Below are positions 49,806 through 58,379 of a stretch of DNA of 64,000 bases, piece after piece. Position 1 is the stretch's first letter. The number at the start of each line of letters is the position of its first letter. This DNA comes from Bacillus tianshenii (GTDB taxonomy: Bacteria > Bacillota > Bacilli > Bacillales > Bacillaceae_N), in NCBI GenBank assembly GCA_020524525.2, contig CP129018.1, forward strand, positions 1,740,115 to 1,804,114. The letters run 5' to 3'. The notes beneath the pieces are model-generated. The model saw only the letters and a program-made list of their open reading frames with translations, did no database searches and had not been told where the DNA came from. The translations under genes were made by a program, and so were the position numbers.

Positions 49806-50315
49806 TTACAGCGTAATATTTGCGACGTTATCTTTTCCTCGAACGGCTTGTACATTTACTGTCTTATCAGCGTATTTCTTTTTAAGCTTTTCAGCATAGC
49901 TTTGGGCAAGTTGTTTTGCTTGCTGGTCAGTAATTCCTGCTTCTAAGATAAGCGTCCCATAAGCGGTATTCTCTTTCGTATAAACCTTCCCATCAACAAC
50001 ACCCTTTTCTTTCTTGATCGCTGTTGTTAGATCCGTATCTTCATTATTTGCCGGCTTTTGTTCTTTTGGCTGTTCTTTTGCAGGCTCTTGCTTTGTTCCT
50101 TTTTTATCGTCAGATTTGGGCTGCTCTGCTGAATTTTTCTTATCAGCTTCTTTAGCCTGTCCCTCTTTTTCCACCTGGTCTTTAGGCTGAGCATCTTTCT
50201 CTGCGTCAGTCTGTTCTTCCACTTGTTTGTTTTCAACTTCCTTCTCTGACTCTTCTGTTTGTGAACAGCCTGCAATTAATGAAGCCGCAAGGAAAAGTGC
50301 TACCCAACGTTTCAT
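49806..50315 (-). CDS. Lipoprotein with Lys/Glu-rich linker and YhcN-like C-terminal domain
   Basis: A 169-residue lipoprotein. Signal peptide with lipobox LIAGC (lipidated Cys about residue 17), a long low-complexity Lys/Glu/Gln linker (about 20-95), and a C-terminal ~70-residue domain (ITDQQAKQLAQSYAEKLKKK) that faintly resembles the YhcN/YlaJ spore lipoprotein family. The ATG at 50315 is used because AGGAGG is nine bases upstream. Membrane-anchored, external; function unknown. Confidence 0.65.
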   Translation of the reverse strand: MKRWVALFLAASLIAGCSQTEESEKEVENKQVEEQTDAEKDAQPKDQVEKEGQAKEADKKNSAEQPKSDDKKGTKQEPAKEQPKEQKPANNEDTDLTTAIKKEKGVVDGKVYTKENTAYGTLILEAGITDQQAKQLAQSYAEKLKKKYADKTVNVQAVRGKDNVANITL

Positions 50316-50471
50316 GACCTTCATCCTCCTCTAATAGTCCCTTTAATTATTTACCATTTATAATATTCGGTCTCAGTTTCTTATTATGACCGTTTATTCC
50401 CATTTTTGATTTGTACTGTTAGTGTAAGAATAACTTGGGTTACCGTCAAGAATTTTGCATTTAAATTATAC

Positions 50472-50505
50472 AAAAAAAGCTCTGCCTGCAATAGACAGAG
50501 CTTCC
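50472..50505 (-). terminator. Terminator after the S-layer protein gene
   Basis: AAGCTCTG / CAGAGCTT hairpin followed on the minus strand by T7. Confidence 0.75.
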
Positions 50506-50519
50506 TTTATAAGGTCAGC

Positions 50520-53384
50520 TTATTTTGTTGAAGTTACTGATTCAACTTCAAGCTTAAGACCTGTTGTTTTGTTACCTTCCATATCTGCTACAACAGCTTC
50601 TTGGTCCACTGTGTCACCTTCAAATACTTCCTCTTCTGTTGTAAGTGTAATTGTATTCGTTCCATTACCTTCAACAGCTGTTACTTTGTTGTCACCATCA
50701 TTCACAACAAATGTACCGTTGTTTACCCATTGTACTGCTTCATCAAATACGATTGTTACTGTCTTTCCGTTAGCAGTAACCTGTTTTACATCATCTTCAT
50801 CTTCCATAACAGATGGTGCGATTTCATCAACAATTACCTCTTGAGCATCTTTGTCAAGTGTAGAGCCATAACGGTTTGTTGACTCCTCACCAACTGCAAC
50901 TAGTTTGTATTGGATATCTTCTGGAGACATTACATCTGCTGATAAGTCTTCAGCAAGAGTAAACTTCACTTCATCTCCATCAACTCTTTCAACGCTTGAA
51001 ACAGCAATTGATTCGCCGTCATCAACCAAGCCATCTCCATTAGCATCTGCAAATACAGCAAAGTCTTTAAGCTCGATATCTTCAAGTGAACCATCGAAAG
51101 TCACTTCTAGTTCATCTTTTGCAGTAGCTGTAACTTCTTCAAAGCCAATTTTCTTCGTGTCTGTTCCTTCAATTTCTTTTGAAGCGCCGATTGCAGTATA
51201 GTTACCAGCTGCATCTGCTGCACGAGCGATTGTTAGTTCATTGTAGTTTGAGATATCTGCACCATCAACAGTGATTTCAACTGCTTCACCATTTTCTACT
51301 GCGTCAATTTCTACGTCTACATCACTCTCATCAGCTAGGTCTTGAAGGTTTTGACGAGCTACTTCTGTACCTTCTTCATTTGTTTCGATAAGGTCATAGA
51401 TACCTAGGTCAAGAACAGAATACTTACCATCTAGGTCCATTTTTTCGCTGTAACGAACAATGACTTTGAATTCTTTATCGTCTTCTTTTTCAAGAAGTAC
51501 TTCATCAATTGTTGGTGTATCTTCATCTTCAACTGTGAAGTCTTTTGTAACACTGCTCATTTCATTGCCTTCTGTGTCTTCTACACCCTCAACAACGATT
51601 GAATAGTCGCCATTGTCAAGCTCATCATCGAAATGAACAACAACTGTGTCACCATCTTGAACGATGCGGCGAATTGCACCTTCTACTTCATCGCCATCAG
51701 CATCAAGGATTGTATAGTTATCCTTGTCTTCAGCTGTATCTTCATCTACTTCTTCTGTAAATGTAAGTGTTGCTTGGTCTTTTGTTGCTTCGATTTCATC
51801 AATTTCTGGAGCTTCTTCATCGCCTTTTACTTCAACTGCTGTACGAATATCATCAGCATTTTCGTTATCCCAAAGGTCAGAAACAGCACCTTCTTTTACA
51901 TATACATATGCTGTACCTTCAGGCATTTCATTTTCATCTGCAAATTCAAGTGTTAGCTCGTTACCGTCAACCGTAACGCCGCCTTCTTTTACTTTGTTAC
52001 CTGTGTTTGTATGATAGAAGTTTTCTACTGCATCATCTTCAAGTTGGATGTCTTCATTGAATACAAGTGTTACTTTGTTTGGCTCTGCGTCTTTGTAGTC
52101 GACAACTTCTGGAGCCTCTTCATCTGTCATCACATCAACTGTTTTTGTTACGGGAACAAGGTTAAAGCCAGCAAAGTCTTCCAGGCCGTTTTCTACTGAA
52201 AGGCTTAGTTCGCCTTCATCGAAAGAACCGAATACTTTTACATTTGCTTCTTTTCCGTTCTTAAGTACATCAATTTTGTCTACTGTATAAGATTTGTTGC
52301 CAACTTTGATTTCGAATTCATCTTCATATTTGCTATTTGCAACATTGTTATCATCAGCTTCGAAGTTCATTGGCTCATTAAACATTAATTTAACCGTGTC
52401 TTTTCCGACAACTTTTACATCTTCAATTTCAGGGATGCTGTTGTCGAAGAAGTTTAGGTCGAATTCAGCTTCTTCACCAGTTACAGCACTGTCAACTGTA
52501 ATAGTTGCATCAGTTTGGTTAGCTGCAGCTTCTTCTAATGTAAGTGTTGCTGTTTTGCCATCTACATCAACGTCTTTGATGTCTAGTTCGTCACCATCAG
52601 TATCTTCAATTTCATAGTTTGCTGGGTCTTTTGCTTCATCTTCATCGTAATTTTCATTGTTAAATGTTACTTCAACCTGCACAAGGCTTGTTGCTTTTGC
52701 ATCTTCTACAACAGTTGCGCTTGGTTCTTCAGGTTCTTCTGGCTGTTCGTCGTCACCAGCAATTTCTGTTTTATAAACAAATGCTGCTACTTGAGCACGT
52801 GTTACGTTTGCAAGTGGTGCAAATTCGTCTTCTTTCACGCCATCAACAATACCAGCATCGTAAAGAGCTGCAATATATTCTTTCGCCCATGTTGCACCTT
52901 CAAGGTCTTCAAATGGGATTTCTGCATCTTCAGCTGCTTTAATGTCATATGCTTCTGTAATCATTTTAGCCATTTGAGCACGTGTAAGTGTTTCGTCTGG
53001 ACGGAATGTACCATCTTCAAAACCGTTGATTACACCTTCTTCAACAAGTGCTGACACATAATTTGCATACCATGCATCTTCATCAACATCTGGGAAGCTC
53101 ACTTCGTTTGTATTTTCAACATCAAGCTCTAATGTCACTGCAAGAATTTTTGCAGCTTGGGCACGTGTAACATCTTCACTTGGACGGAAGCTGCCATCTT
53201 CAAATCCATCTAGTACATCTTTGCTAGTAAGATAGTTTACTGCATCATAGAACCAATCGTTTGATTGTACATCTGTGAAGTTTGATTCAGCATTTGCAAC
53301 AACAGGAGCTACCGCAGACGCTACAACTGCAGTGCTGATTGATGCTGCCATAAATTTACGTAATGATTTTGGTTGGTAAGACAT
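50520..53384 (-). CDS. S-layer protein with three SLH domains and Ig-like repeats
   Basis: A 954-residue secreted protein, the largest surface protein here. Signal peptide 1-31 ending ANA/E; three SLH domains (about 33-210) recognised by YDAVNYLTSKDVLDGFEDGSF, ALVEEGVINGFEDGTF and AALYDAGIVDGVKEDEF, each followed by a TRAQ motif; then several Big_5/SbsA Ig-like domains (about 225-954) with repeated IDEVxA and VTFDxxxx segments. Very rich in Asp and Glu. SLH domains bind pyruvylated secondary wall polymer, which needs CsaB; that gene is not in the window. AGGAGGAATT precedes the ATG. Confidence 0.85.
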   Translation of the reverse strand: MSYQPKSLRKFMAASISTAVVASAVAPVVANAESNFTDVQSNDWFYDAVNYLTSKDVLDGFEDGSFRPSEDVTRAQAAKILAVTLELDVENTNEVSFPDVDEDAWYANYVSALVEEGVINGFEDGTFRPDETLTRAQMAKMITEAYDIKAAEDAEIPFEDLEGATWAKEYIAALYDAGIVDGVKEDEFAPLANVTRAQVAAFVYKTEIAGDDEQPEEPEEPSATVVEDAKATSLVQVEVTFNNENYDEDEAKDPANYEIEDTDGDELDIKDVDVDGKTATLTLEEAAANQTDATITVDSAVTGEEAEFDLNFFDNSIPEIEDVKVVGKDTVKLMFNEPMNFEADDNNVANSKYEDEFEIKVGNKSYTVDKIDVLKNGKEANVKVFGSFDEGELSLSVENGLEDFAGFNLVPVTKTVDVMTDEEAPEVVDYKDAEPNKVTLVFNEDIQLEDDAVENFYHTNTGNKVKEGGVTVDGNELTLEFADENEMPEGTAYVYVKEGAVSDLWDNENADDIRTAVEVKGDEEAPEIDEIEATKDQATLTFTEEVDEDTAEDKDNYTILDADGDEVEGAIRRIVQDGDTVVVHFDDELDNGDYSIVVEGVEDTEGNEMSSVTKDFTVEDEDTPTIDEVLLEKEDDKEFKVIVRYSEKMDLDGKYSVLDLGIYDLIETNEEGTEVARQNLQDLADESDVDVEIDAVENGEAVEITVDGADISNYNELTIARAADAAGNYTAIGASKEIEGTDTKKIGFEEVTATAKDELEVTFDGSLEDIELKDFAVFADANGDGLVDDGESIAVSSVERVDGDEVKFTLAEDLSADVMSPEDIQYKLVAVGEESTNRYGSTLDKDAQEVIVDEIAPSVMEDEDDVKQVTANGKTVTIVFDEAVQWVNNGTFVVNDGDNKVTAVEGNGTNTITLTTEEEVFEGDTVDQEAVVADMEGNKTTGLKLEVESVTSTK

Positions 53385-53872
53385 AGAAGAATTCCTCCTA
53401 AAAAGGGTAAAATATTTTATTTAACACATCTCCTGCTCTCTTTGTTTGTGCAGGTAGATGATGTTCACAATTTCTTGCTTAACTAGTAAAACATGCTATG
53501 TTCATATGTTTCAAGAATCAAAGTTTTCCAATTTCTAAATCCACCTCAATTATTATCCAAGGAATATGTTGTTTTCATATCCTGTGAATGTAACAACTTA
53601 CATCTTTTATTAAAACGCTAAACATTCAATGGTTCAAGGTGAAATGTTTTCCAATGATTCCTGTAATATGTATAGCTGTTAATGAACTTGCGTAATTAAC
53701 TATAACGCTGACAAAAACAACCTTCAACACGTAAAGTTTTCCAGTAAACATTCAACCCATAAAAACCAGCACTGGAAACGAACAATTCCTGTTCCTATTT
53801 TCACCATTACCTTTCGATAAATCTCCTTAAACATGTGTCTGTTGTAATATTTATGTAATTTTTTCAGCCAAT
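53385..53872. promoter_or_regulatory. Upstream region of the S-layer gene, with hairpin and repeats
   Basis: About 490 bases without a gene. Near the S-layer gene lies a hairpin CATCTCCTGC/GCAGG-T-AGATG (53427-53460) 43 bases before the start codon. Further away are three copies of TGGAAAAC (minus strand; near 53523, 53646 and 53736) and two of TAAACATTCAA (53619 and 53745). Promoter elements could not be fixed. Confidence 0.5.
53427..53460 (-). repeat. Hairpin in the S-layer mRNA leader
   Basis: Ten-base stem with one bulged base and T-rich loop, upstream of the ribosome binding site. Such leader hairpins stabilise some abundant Bacillus mRNAs. Confidence 0.5.
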
Positions 53873-53902
53873 AAAAAAAGCCGCCCGTGTGAACGGACGA
53901 CT
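53873..53902 (-). terminator. Terminator after the sulfurtransferase gene
   Basis: AAGCCGCCCGT / ACGGACGACT hairpin followed on the minus strand by T7. Confidence 0.75.
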
Positions 53903-53963
53903 GTATTTAACTTACTTGGAATAATTTAAAATTGTAATCCCTTTGTAACATTGTAAAAGTAGA

Positions 53964-54794
53964 TTATTTACCAGTTTCTACCGGATTATCTTCATATGAA
54001 GACCAATCACTCCAGCTACCAAGGTATAATTTAACATTTTCAAAACCCGCTTCTGCTAACCCAATAATATTCGGACAAGCGGATACACCTGATCCACAAT
54101 AAACGATCTGTTCTTCCCCTTCACCAAAACCACGATAGAAGTTAGATAGTTCGTCTTTTGTCTTCCATGTACCCTTTTCATTGTAATTCTGTTTCCAAAA
54201 CGCATTCACTGCGCCAGGAATATGACCTGCTTTTTTATCAATTGGCTCTTCTAAGCCTGCGTAGCGTTCAGGACTTCGAGCGTCAATTAAAACAGTTGAA
54301 GCAGGTCGTTTTTTTACTTCTTCTATGTCTACAACCAAATCAGATTGAATGTTCGGCGTAAAGGTCTTCTTCTCAACGACAGGGAAATCTGTATTTGTTG
54401 GATAGCCTTTACGGTTCCATTCATTAAAACCACCGTCAAGAATAAATACCTTTTCATGACCTAAATATTGAAGCATCCACCAAAAGCGTGCTGAAAACAT
54501 GCCGCCATCTTCATCATAAGCAACGACTGTAATCGTTTCATCAATTCCTGCTGCTGAAAGTTTCTCAGCGAACAAGTTGATTTCAGGCAACGGATGTCTT
54601 CCGCCATGCTTTTCTGCTGGTCCAGACAGGTCTTTCTCGAGGTCAAAAAACAATGCCCCAGGAATGTGGGCTTCAATATATTTCAACAGGCCTTCTTTCG
54701 GCTCTCCTAACACAAACCTTGTATCTACCACACGAACATTCGGATCTTGCAAATGCTGATTAAGCCAATCACAATCGACGATTGCTTTTCTCAT
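53964..54794 (-). CDS. Sulfurtransferase, two rhodanese domains
   Basis: A 276-residue tandem rhodanese. The catalytic loop is in the second domain: YCGSGVSACPNIIGL, with Cys about residue 237; the loop form CGSGV/TA is typical of 3-mercaptopyruvate or thiosulfate sulfurtransferases of the SseA/YnjE type. The N-terminal domain is inactive, as usual. Conserved FDLEKDLSGPAEKHGGRHPLP also supports this. Physiological donor unproven. Followed by a terminator; preceded by ypbS. Confidence 0.85.
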   Translation of the reverse strand: MRKAIVDCDWLNQHLQDPNVRVVDTRFVLGEPKEGLLKYIEAHIPGALFFDLEKDLSGPAEKHGGRHPLPEINLFAEKLSAAGIDETITVVAYDEDGGMFSARFWWMLQYLGHEKVFILDGGFNEWNRKGYPTNTDFPVVEKKTFTPNIQSDLVVDIEEVKKRPASTVLIDARSPERYAGLEEPIDKKAGHIPGAVNAFWKQNYNEKGTWKTKDELSNFYRGFGEGEEQIVYCGSGVSACPNIIGLAEAGFENVKLYLGSWSDWSSYEDNPVETGK

Positions 54795-54831
54795 TTCCCT
54801 GCCCCCTGTTCATCTATTCGGTCATACACTA

Positions 54832-55113
54832 TTAATCTTGTCCATTTTCTTCACGTTCTTTTAGGTTGGAAACATATTCCTCTAACATTTCTGTTGTAAC
54901 GAGCTTCCGAAGAGGCGTAGGCCCTGTTTTGGCCAATTCATTAATTTGCTTTGTGATATCATTAATTGTATCAACCGAGTATGGCTCCCCTTTTTTACAA
55001 AGAAGAACAGCTTCATCAATCGCTCTTTCTCGCTCTTCTTCAAGAGAATGAAACATTTTCACTTTTTCATGCTGTGATTCGGCATGCTTTGTAATTGACT
55101 TATGTACGCTCAT
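54832..55113 (-). CDS. ypbS: YpbS-like protein (DUF2533)
   Basis: A 93-residue soluble helical protein (SVHKSITKHAESQHEKVKMF; later PYSVDTINDITKQINELAKT). It resembles B. subtilis YpbS, which lies next to ypbR(dynA). Function unknown. ATG at 55113 has GGAGGTG seven bases upstream; the TTG at 55119 is too close to it. Confidence 0.7.
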   Translation of the reverse strand: MSVHKSITKHAESQHEKVKMFHSLEEERERAIDEAVLLCKKGEPYSVDTINDITKQINELAKTGPTPLRKLVTTEMLEEYVSNLKEREENGQD

Positions 55114-55175
55114 GCTCAAGCACCTCCATTTTTCTTCTACATGTTATTATAGCACGAGAAGTCCTTCCAGCATGG

Positions 55176-55212
55176 AAAAGGTGTGCAATCATAATTAATT
55201 TGCACACCTTTT
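55176..55212. terminator. Bidirectional terminator
   Basis: AAAAGGTGTGCAA / TTGCACACCTTTT repeat. Confidence 0.8.
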
Positions 55213-55216
55213 GTAC

Positions 55217-56536
55217 TTAATTACGGCCTGCCGAAACAGCAATTTGTTCTTGATGATACAAATCTAGCTTTCCGTCTTTATGCCGCGTACTATTTTTAAA
55301 ATGCAAATCAAAATGCCCGTTATAGTCATTGTCTTTAATGAACTCAATGTCATGCGGCATTGATGCCATCGAAGCAGCAACCCTTCGACCATCAACTTCT
55401 ACGATTACAGCACGTGTATTCCAGCTATATTCTCCGCCCCAAACTTCCTTTATAATTTCAGCATCTTTGCTTGTAAGCGGCTCTGAGTCAGCGTGGTTCG
55501 CCCCGATCGTCCGTTTAATCATAAAGGTTGTGCCAGTTTCAAAATCCGTTATTTTAGCAACTTTTCCAATTGGAAATACATATTGTGCTTCAGTCCACCA
55601 ATCTAGTTCTTCTCCATAATCTGCTCCTGCTGTTTGTTTAACTGGTACATTGTGGACTGGTATTTGAATTTCCTGACCTACTGATAGAGAGGTACTTTGA
55701 GAAAAACCGTTCACTTTTAACAATTCACTCATCGGAATACCAAATTCAATGCTGAGGTTCCAAATTGTATCGCCTCGTTTAATATTATAGGAGTCGTACG
55801 TGACTGATTTCTCGATATTTTTTTGCTTAGGTTCACGTTTCGTTTCCTCTTTTGGCTTAGGTGTTGGTTCTTTTTTAGGTTTTGTCGGTACAGGTGGAGC
55901 TGGGTTTGGTTCTGGCTCTTCAATTTGAGGTGCTGGTTTCGGTAATTGAGTAGGTGTTGATACGCTGCTGCTTGGAATCACTAAAGTATGACCAACATAT
56001 AACGCATCAGAAGTAAGATGATTGGTTTGCTTAATTTCTGAAACGGTTGTGTTAAACTGTTGCGATATTTTCCAGAGCGTGTCCCCTTTTTGCACAATAT
56101 ATGTACGGCCTGTAGTCGGTTTCACTTCTTTATCAAAAGTTTGTCCGCTAGATTGCTTTTGAGGCAGGTTCAATACTTGACCAACAAAGAGAGCCTGGCT
56201 GCTTAAGCGATTCGCTTGCTTTAACTTTGTTGCAGTTGTGCCTGTAGCAGCTGCAATCGTCCATAATGTATCGCCTTTTTTCACAATATACCGGGTATCG
56301 TCGGCATAGATTAACTTGTCCCCAACATAAAGCATATCTGAGTGAATACCATTCAACGTCCGTAATGTTGAAACAGACACCGAAAACTGTTTACTAATTT
56401 TCCATAACGTATCGCCTCGTTGGACGGTATATGTCTTTGTGGCAGCATTTGTAGGAGTTGTAAATAACGTAAATGAAAGTGCAGCTGTTGTAAGAAAGAT
56501 GCCAGCTTTTTTTACTAATGTTTTTTTCTGGGTCAT
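55217..56536 (-). CDS. Secreted LysM protein, four LysM domains plus uncharacterised C-terminal domain
   Basis: A 439-residue secreted protein. Signal peptide 1-31. Four LysM domains (about 34-75, 79-123, 143-187 and 248-292), each with the form V-(Q/K)-(R/K)-G-D-T-(L/I)-W-x-I(S/A); these bind N-acetylglucosamine in peptidoglycan. A Pro/Lys-rich linker separates the third and fourth. The C-terminal domain (about 310-420) contains TTFMIKRTIGANHADSEPLT and NDYNGHFDLHFKNS; it recurs in Bacillus LysM proteins but its activity is not known to me. AAGGGGG precedes the ATG. Confidence 0.82.
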   Translation of the reverse strand: MTQKKTLVKKAGIFLTTAALSFTLFTTPTNAATKTYTVQRGDTLWKISKQFSVSVSTLRTLNGIHSDMLYVGDKLIYADDTRYIVKKGDTLWTIAAATGTTATKLKQANRLSSQALFVGQVLNLPQKQSSGQTFDKEVKPTTGRTYIVQKGDTLWKISQQFNTTVSEIKQTNHLTSDALYVGHTLVIPSSSVSTPTQLPKPAPQIEEPEPNPAPPVPTKPKKEPTPKPKEETKREPKQKNIEKSVTYDSYNIKRGDTIWNLSIEFGIPMSELLKVNGFSQSTSLSVGQEIQIPVHNVPVKQTAGADYGEELDWWTEAQYVFPIGKVAKITDFETGTTFMIKRTIGANHADSEPLTSKDAEIIKEVWGGEYSWNTRAVIVEVDGRRVAASMASMPHDIEFIKDNDYNGHFDLHFKNSTRHKDGKLDLYHQEQIAVSAGRN

Positions 56537-56731
56537 TTGGTGTTTCCCCCTTGTTGTGTTCTACTTTGACAATTTTACAGTATCACTGCCAATTAGCATT
56601 ATGCAATACCTTTTTTCTACAAATATTAACAATTTGTAGGACATCTACAAAATTTGATTTTAAAAAAGGATTTAACAGATTAATCTCGAATTGTTTATAT
56701 ACCAAAATCTGCGAAATAGAGGAGCGATATC

Positions 56732-57616
56732 ATGAAAGTCGGTTTTATCGGATTAGGTAATATGGGACTTCCAATGGCAAAGAACTTAGTTAATGCCGGC
56801 TATGAAGTATACGGCAAGAATCGAAGCAGAGGAAAAGAAGAATTATTCGAACAAGCAGGCGGTAAAACAGGCCTTTCACTTGCGGAAATGGCCCAAGAGC
56901 TTGATGTTATTCTTACGTGCTTACCACTACCAGAAGATGTCGAAAATGTCTATTTTGACGATGAAGGCCTAATTGCTCATGCACGAGAAGGTCTTATTAT
57001 CGTTGATCATAGCACGGTTGCACCAGAATTAAATCGGACAGTGGCGCAAGCTGTCGAAAAAAAGGGTGCAGCCTACTTAGATGCACCGATAAGCGGTGGT
57101 AATTTCGGTGCTGAAGATGGGACATTGACAATTATGACAGGCGGTAAGAAGGAAGTATATGAACAAGTACTGCCGTTATTTGAAGTAATGGGAGAGAATA
57201 TTTATCATATAGGGGATGTTGGCAGCGGTTCCGTTGTAAAGCTTCTGAACAATCTAATGGTCAGCTTTCACACGCAAGCAGTTAGTGAAGCAGTTGCTCT
57301 CGGTAAGAAGATGAACGTCGATACCGATCTCTTATTTAATATTTTAAATGCCAGCTATGCCCAAAGCCGTATCTATGAACGCCATTATAATAACTTTATT
57401 GCAAAGGATGACTTTACAGCCGGTTTTGCAATTAAGCTCCTACATAAAGATATGAAGCTTGCCGAGCAAATGGCCGACAGAGCTGAGATGGACTTACCAA
57501 TCGGCAAACAGCTTACTTCACGTTTAAAAGCAGCGATGGATGATGGCCTTAGTGAGGAAGACATGTCTGCACTCTATGTATTAATGCAACGCGAAAATGC
57601 CAATATTGTAAAGTGA
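56732..57616 (+). CDS. NAD-dependent beta-hydroxyacid dehydrogenase (3-hydroxyisobutyrate dehydrogenase family)
   Basis: A 294-residue enzyme. N-terminal Rossmann site VGFIGLGNMGLPMAKNL (3-19), substrate motif DAPISGGNFGAEDGTLTIMTGG (about 118-139) and catalytic Lys in GSVVKLLNNLMV (about 170). Substrates of this family include 3-hydroxyisobutyrate, 3-hydroxypropionate, tartronate semialdehyde and gamma-hydroxybutyrate; YkwC in B. subtilis is similar. Exact substrate open. GAGGAG precedes the ATG. Confidence 0.85.
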   Translation: MKVGFIGLGNMGLPMAKNLVNAGYEVYGKNRSRGKEELFEQAGGKTGLSLAEMAQELDVILTCLPLPEDVENVYFDDEGLIAHAREGLIIVDHSTVAPELNRTVAQAVEKKGAAYLDAPISGGNFGAEDGTLTIMTGGKKEVYEQVLPLFEVMGENIYHIGDVGSGSVVKLLNNLMVSFHTQAVSEAVALGKKMNVDTDLLFNILNASYAQSRIYERHYNNFIAKDDFTAGFAIKLLHKDMKLAEQMADRAEMDLPIGKQLTSRLKAAMDDGLSEEDMSALYVLMQRENANIVK

Positions 57617-57619
57617 ACA

Positions 57620-57655
57620 AAAGGCCCCGCTCAATTGGAGTAGGGCCTTTCTTCT
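57620..57655. terminator. Bidirectional terminator
   Basis: AAAGGCCC-CTC / GAG-GGGCCTTT with T and A runs outside. Confidence 0.8.
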
Positions 57656-57656
57656 T

Positions 57657-58379
57657 TTAAAAACGTAAACGAACCATATCAAATGGGGTGATAATACCAA
57701 GCAGCCGTTCATCCGGCCTACCGTTATCGGTAATCAATACAGCTTCAAGACGAACACCATGTCGTTCCAAATGATGATAAAAAAGTTCACGGATGTCATA
57801 TACATTTTTCGACTTTGCCATAAATGTATAGTTTTTAATATTTTTTTCGAAGTTTAACACATCTTTTAGTGTAATTTCGTTTAATTGACGGCATTTTTCA
57901 AGATCATTGACAAACCAGCGAGTAATACCTCGGTCTGTAATTAACCCTGTACATATTCCATTTTGCATCACAGGAAATTGGGAAAAGCCAAAAATCTTAA
58001 TACCGTCCATTAATTCCTGCACAGTTTGAGAGATGTCAAAGGTAACGACATCTCTTTCAAAAATCGGAATTAACGTTTGTGGCTCTGTCAGCTGAGAAGC
58101 AATATATTCAAGCTTCTCAACGACAGAAATATGCGGGTCAGCAATAACCCGCTCTGGAAAATCTCTGTCATGCACAATTGCATTTCGCAAATAGGAATAT
58201 TCCTTCAAATCATCCTTAAAGTGCATCACAATGCCATTCTTTTTCTTAGCCATGTCGACCAATCGAAAAAAAGGTAAATATTTATTCATACCGACAATTA
58301 ATTCTAATTCTTTTGTGATTGTATTGTATGCACTTAAGAATCGCTCGGCATTCGTTCTATTTTCAGCCAAACCCTTCAC
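57657..58379 (-). CDS. Cytoplasmic CBS-domain protein
   Basis: A 240-residue protein with an N-terminal helical region containing the NAIVHDRDFPERV segment (similar to DUF86/HEPN-like RNHxxVH-type helices, unproven) and C-terminal CBS motifs: GFSQFPVMQNGICTGLITDRGITRW and VLITDNGRPDERLLGIITPFDM. CBS pairs bind adenine nucleotides. It starts with GTG one base after the dynA stop and has no good ribosome binding site, so translation is coupled to dynA. Confidence 0.72.
   Translation of the reverse strand: MKGLAENRTNAERFLSAYNTITKELELIVGMNKYLPFFRLVDMAKKKNGIVMHFKDDLKEYSYLRNAIVHDRDFPERVIADPHISVVEKLEYIASQLTEPQTLIPIFERDVVTFDISQTVQELMDGIKIFGFSQFPVMQNGICTGLITDRGITRWFVNDLEKCRQLNEITLKDVLNFEKNIKNYTFMAKSKNVYDIRELFYHHLERHGVRLEAVLITDNGRPDERLLGIITPFDMVRLRF

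Noticed and set aside
50601..53054. Several long plus-strand frames opposite the S-layer gene
   Set aside because: They are rich in Ser, Phe or Cys as expected for the complement of Asp/Glu-rich codons, and have no ribosome binding sites.
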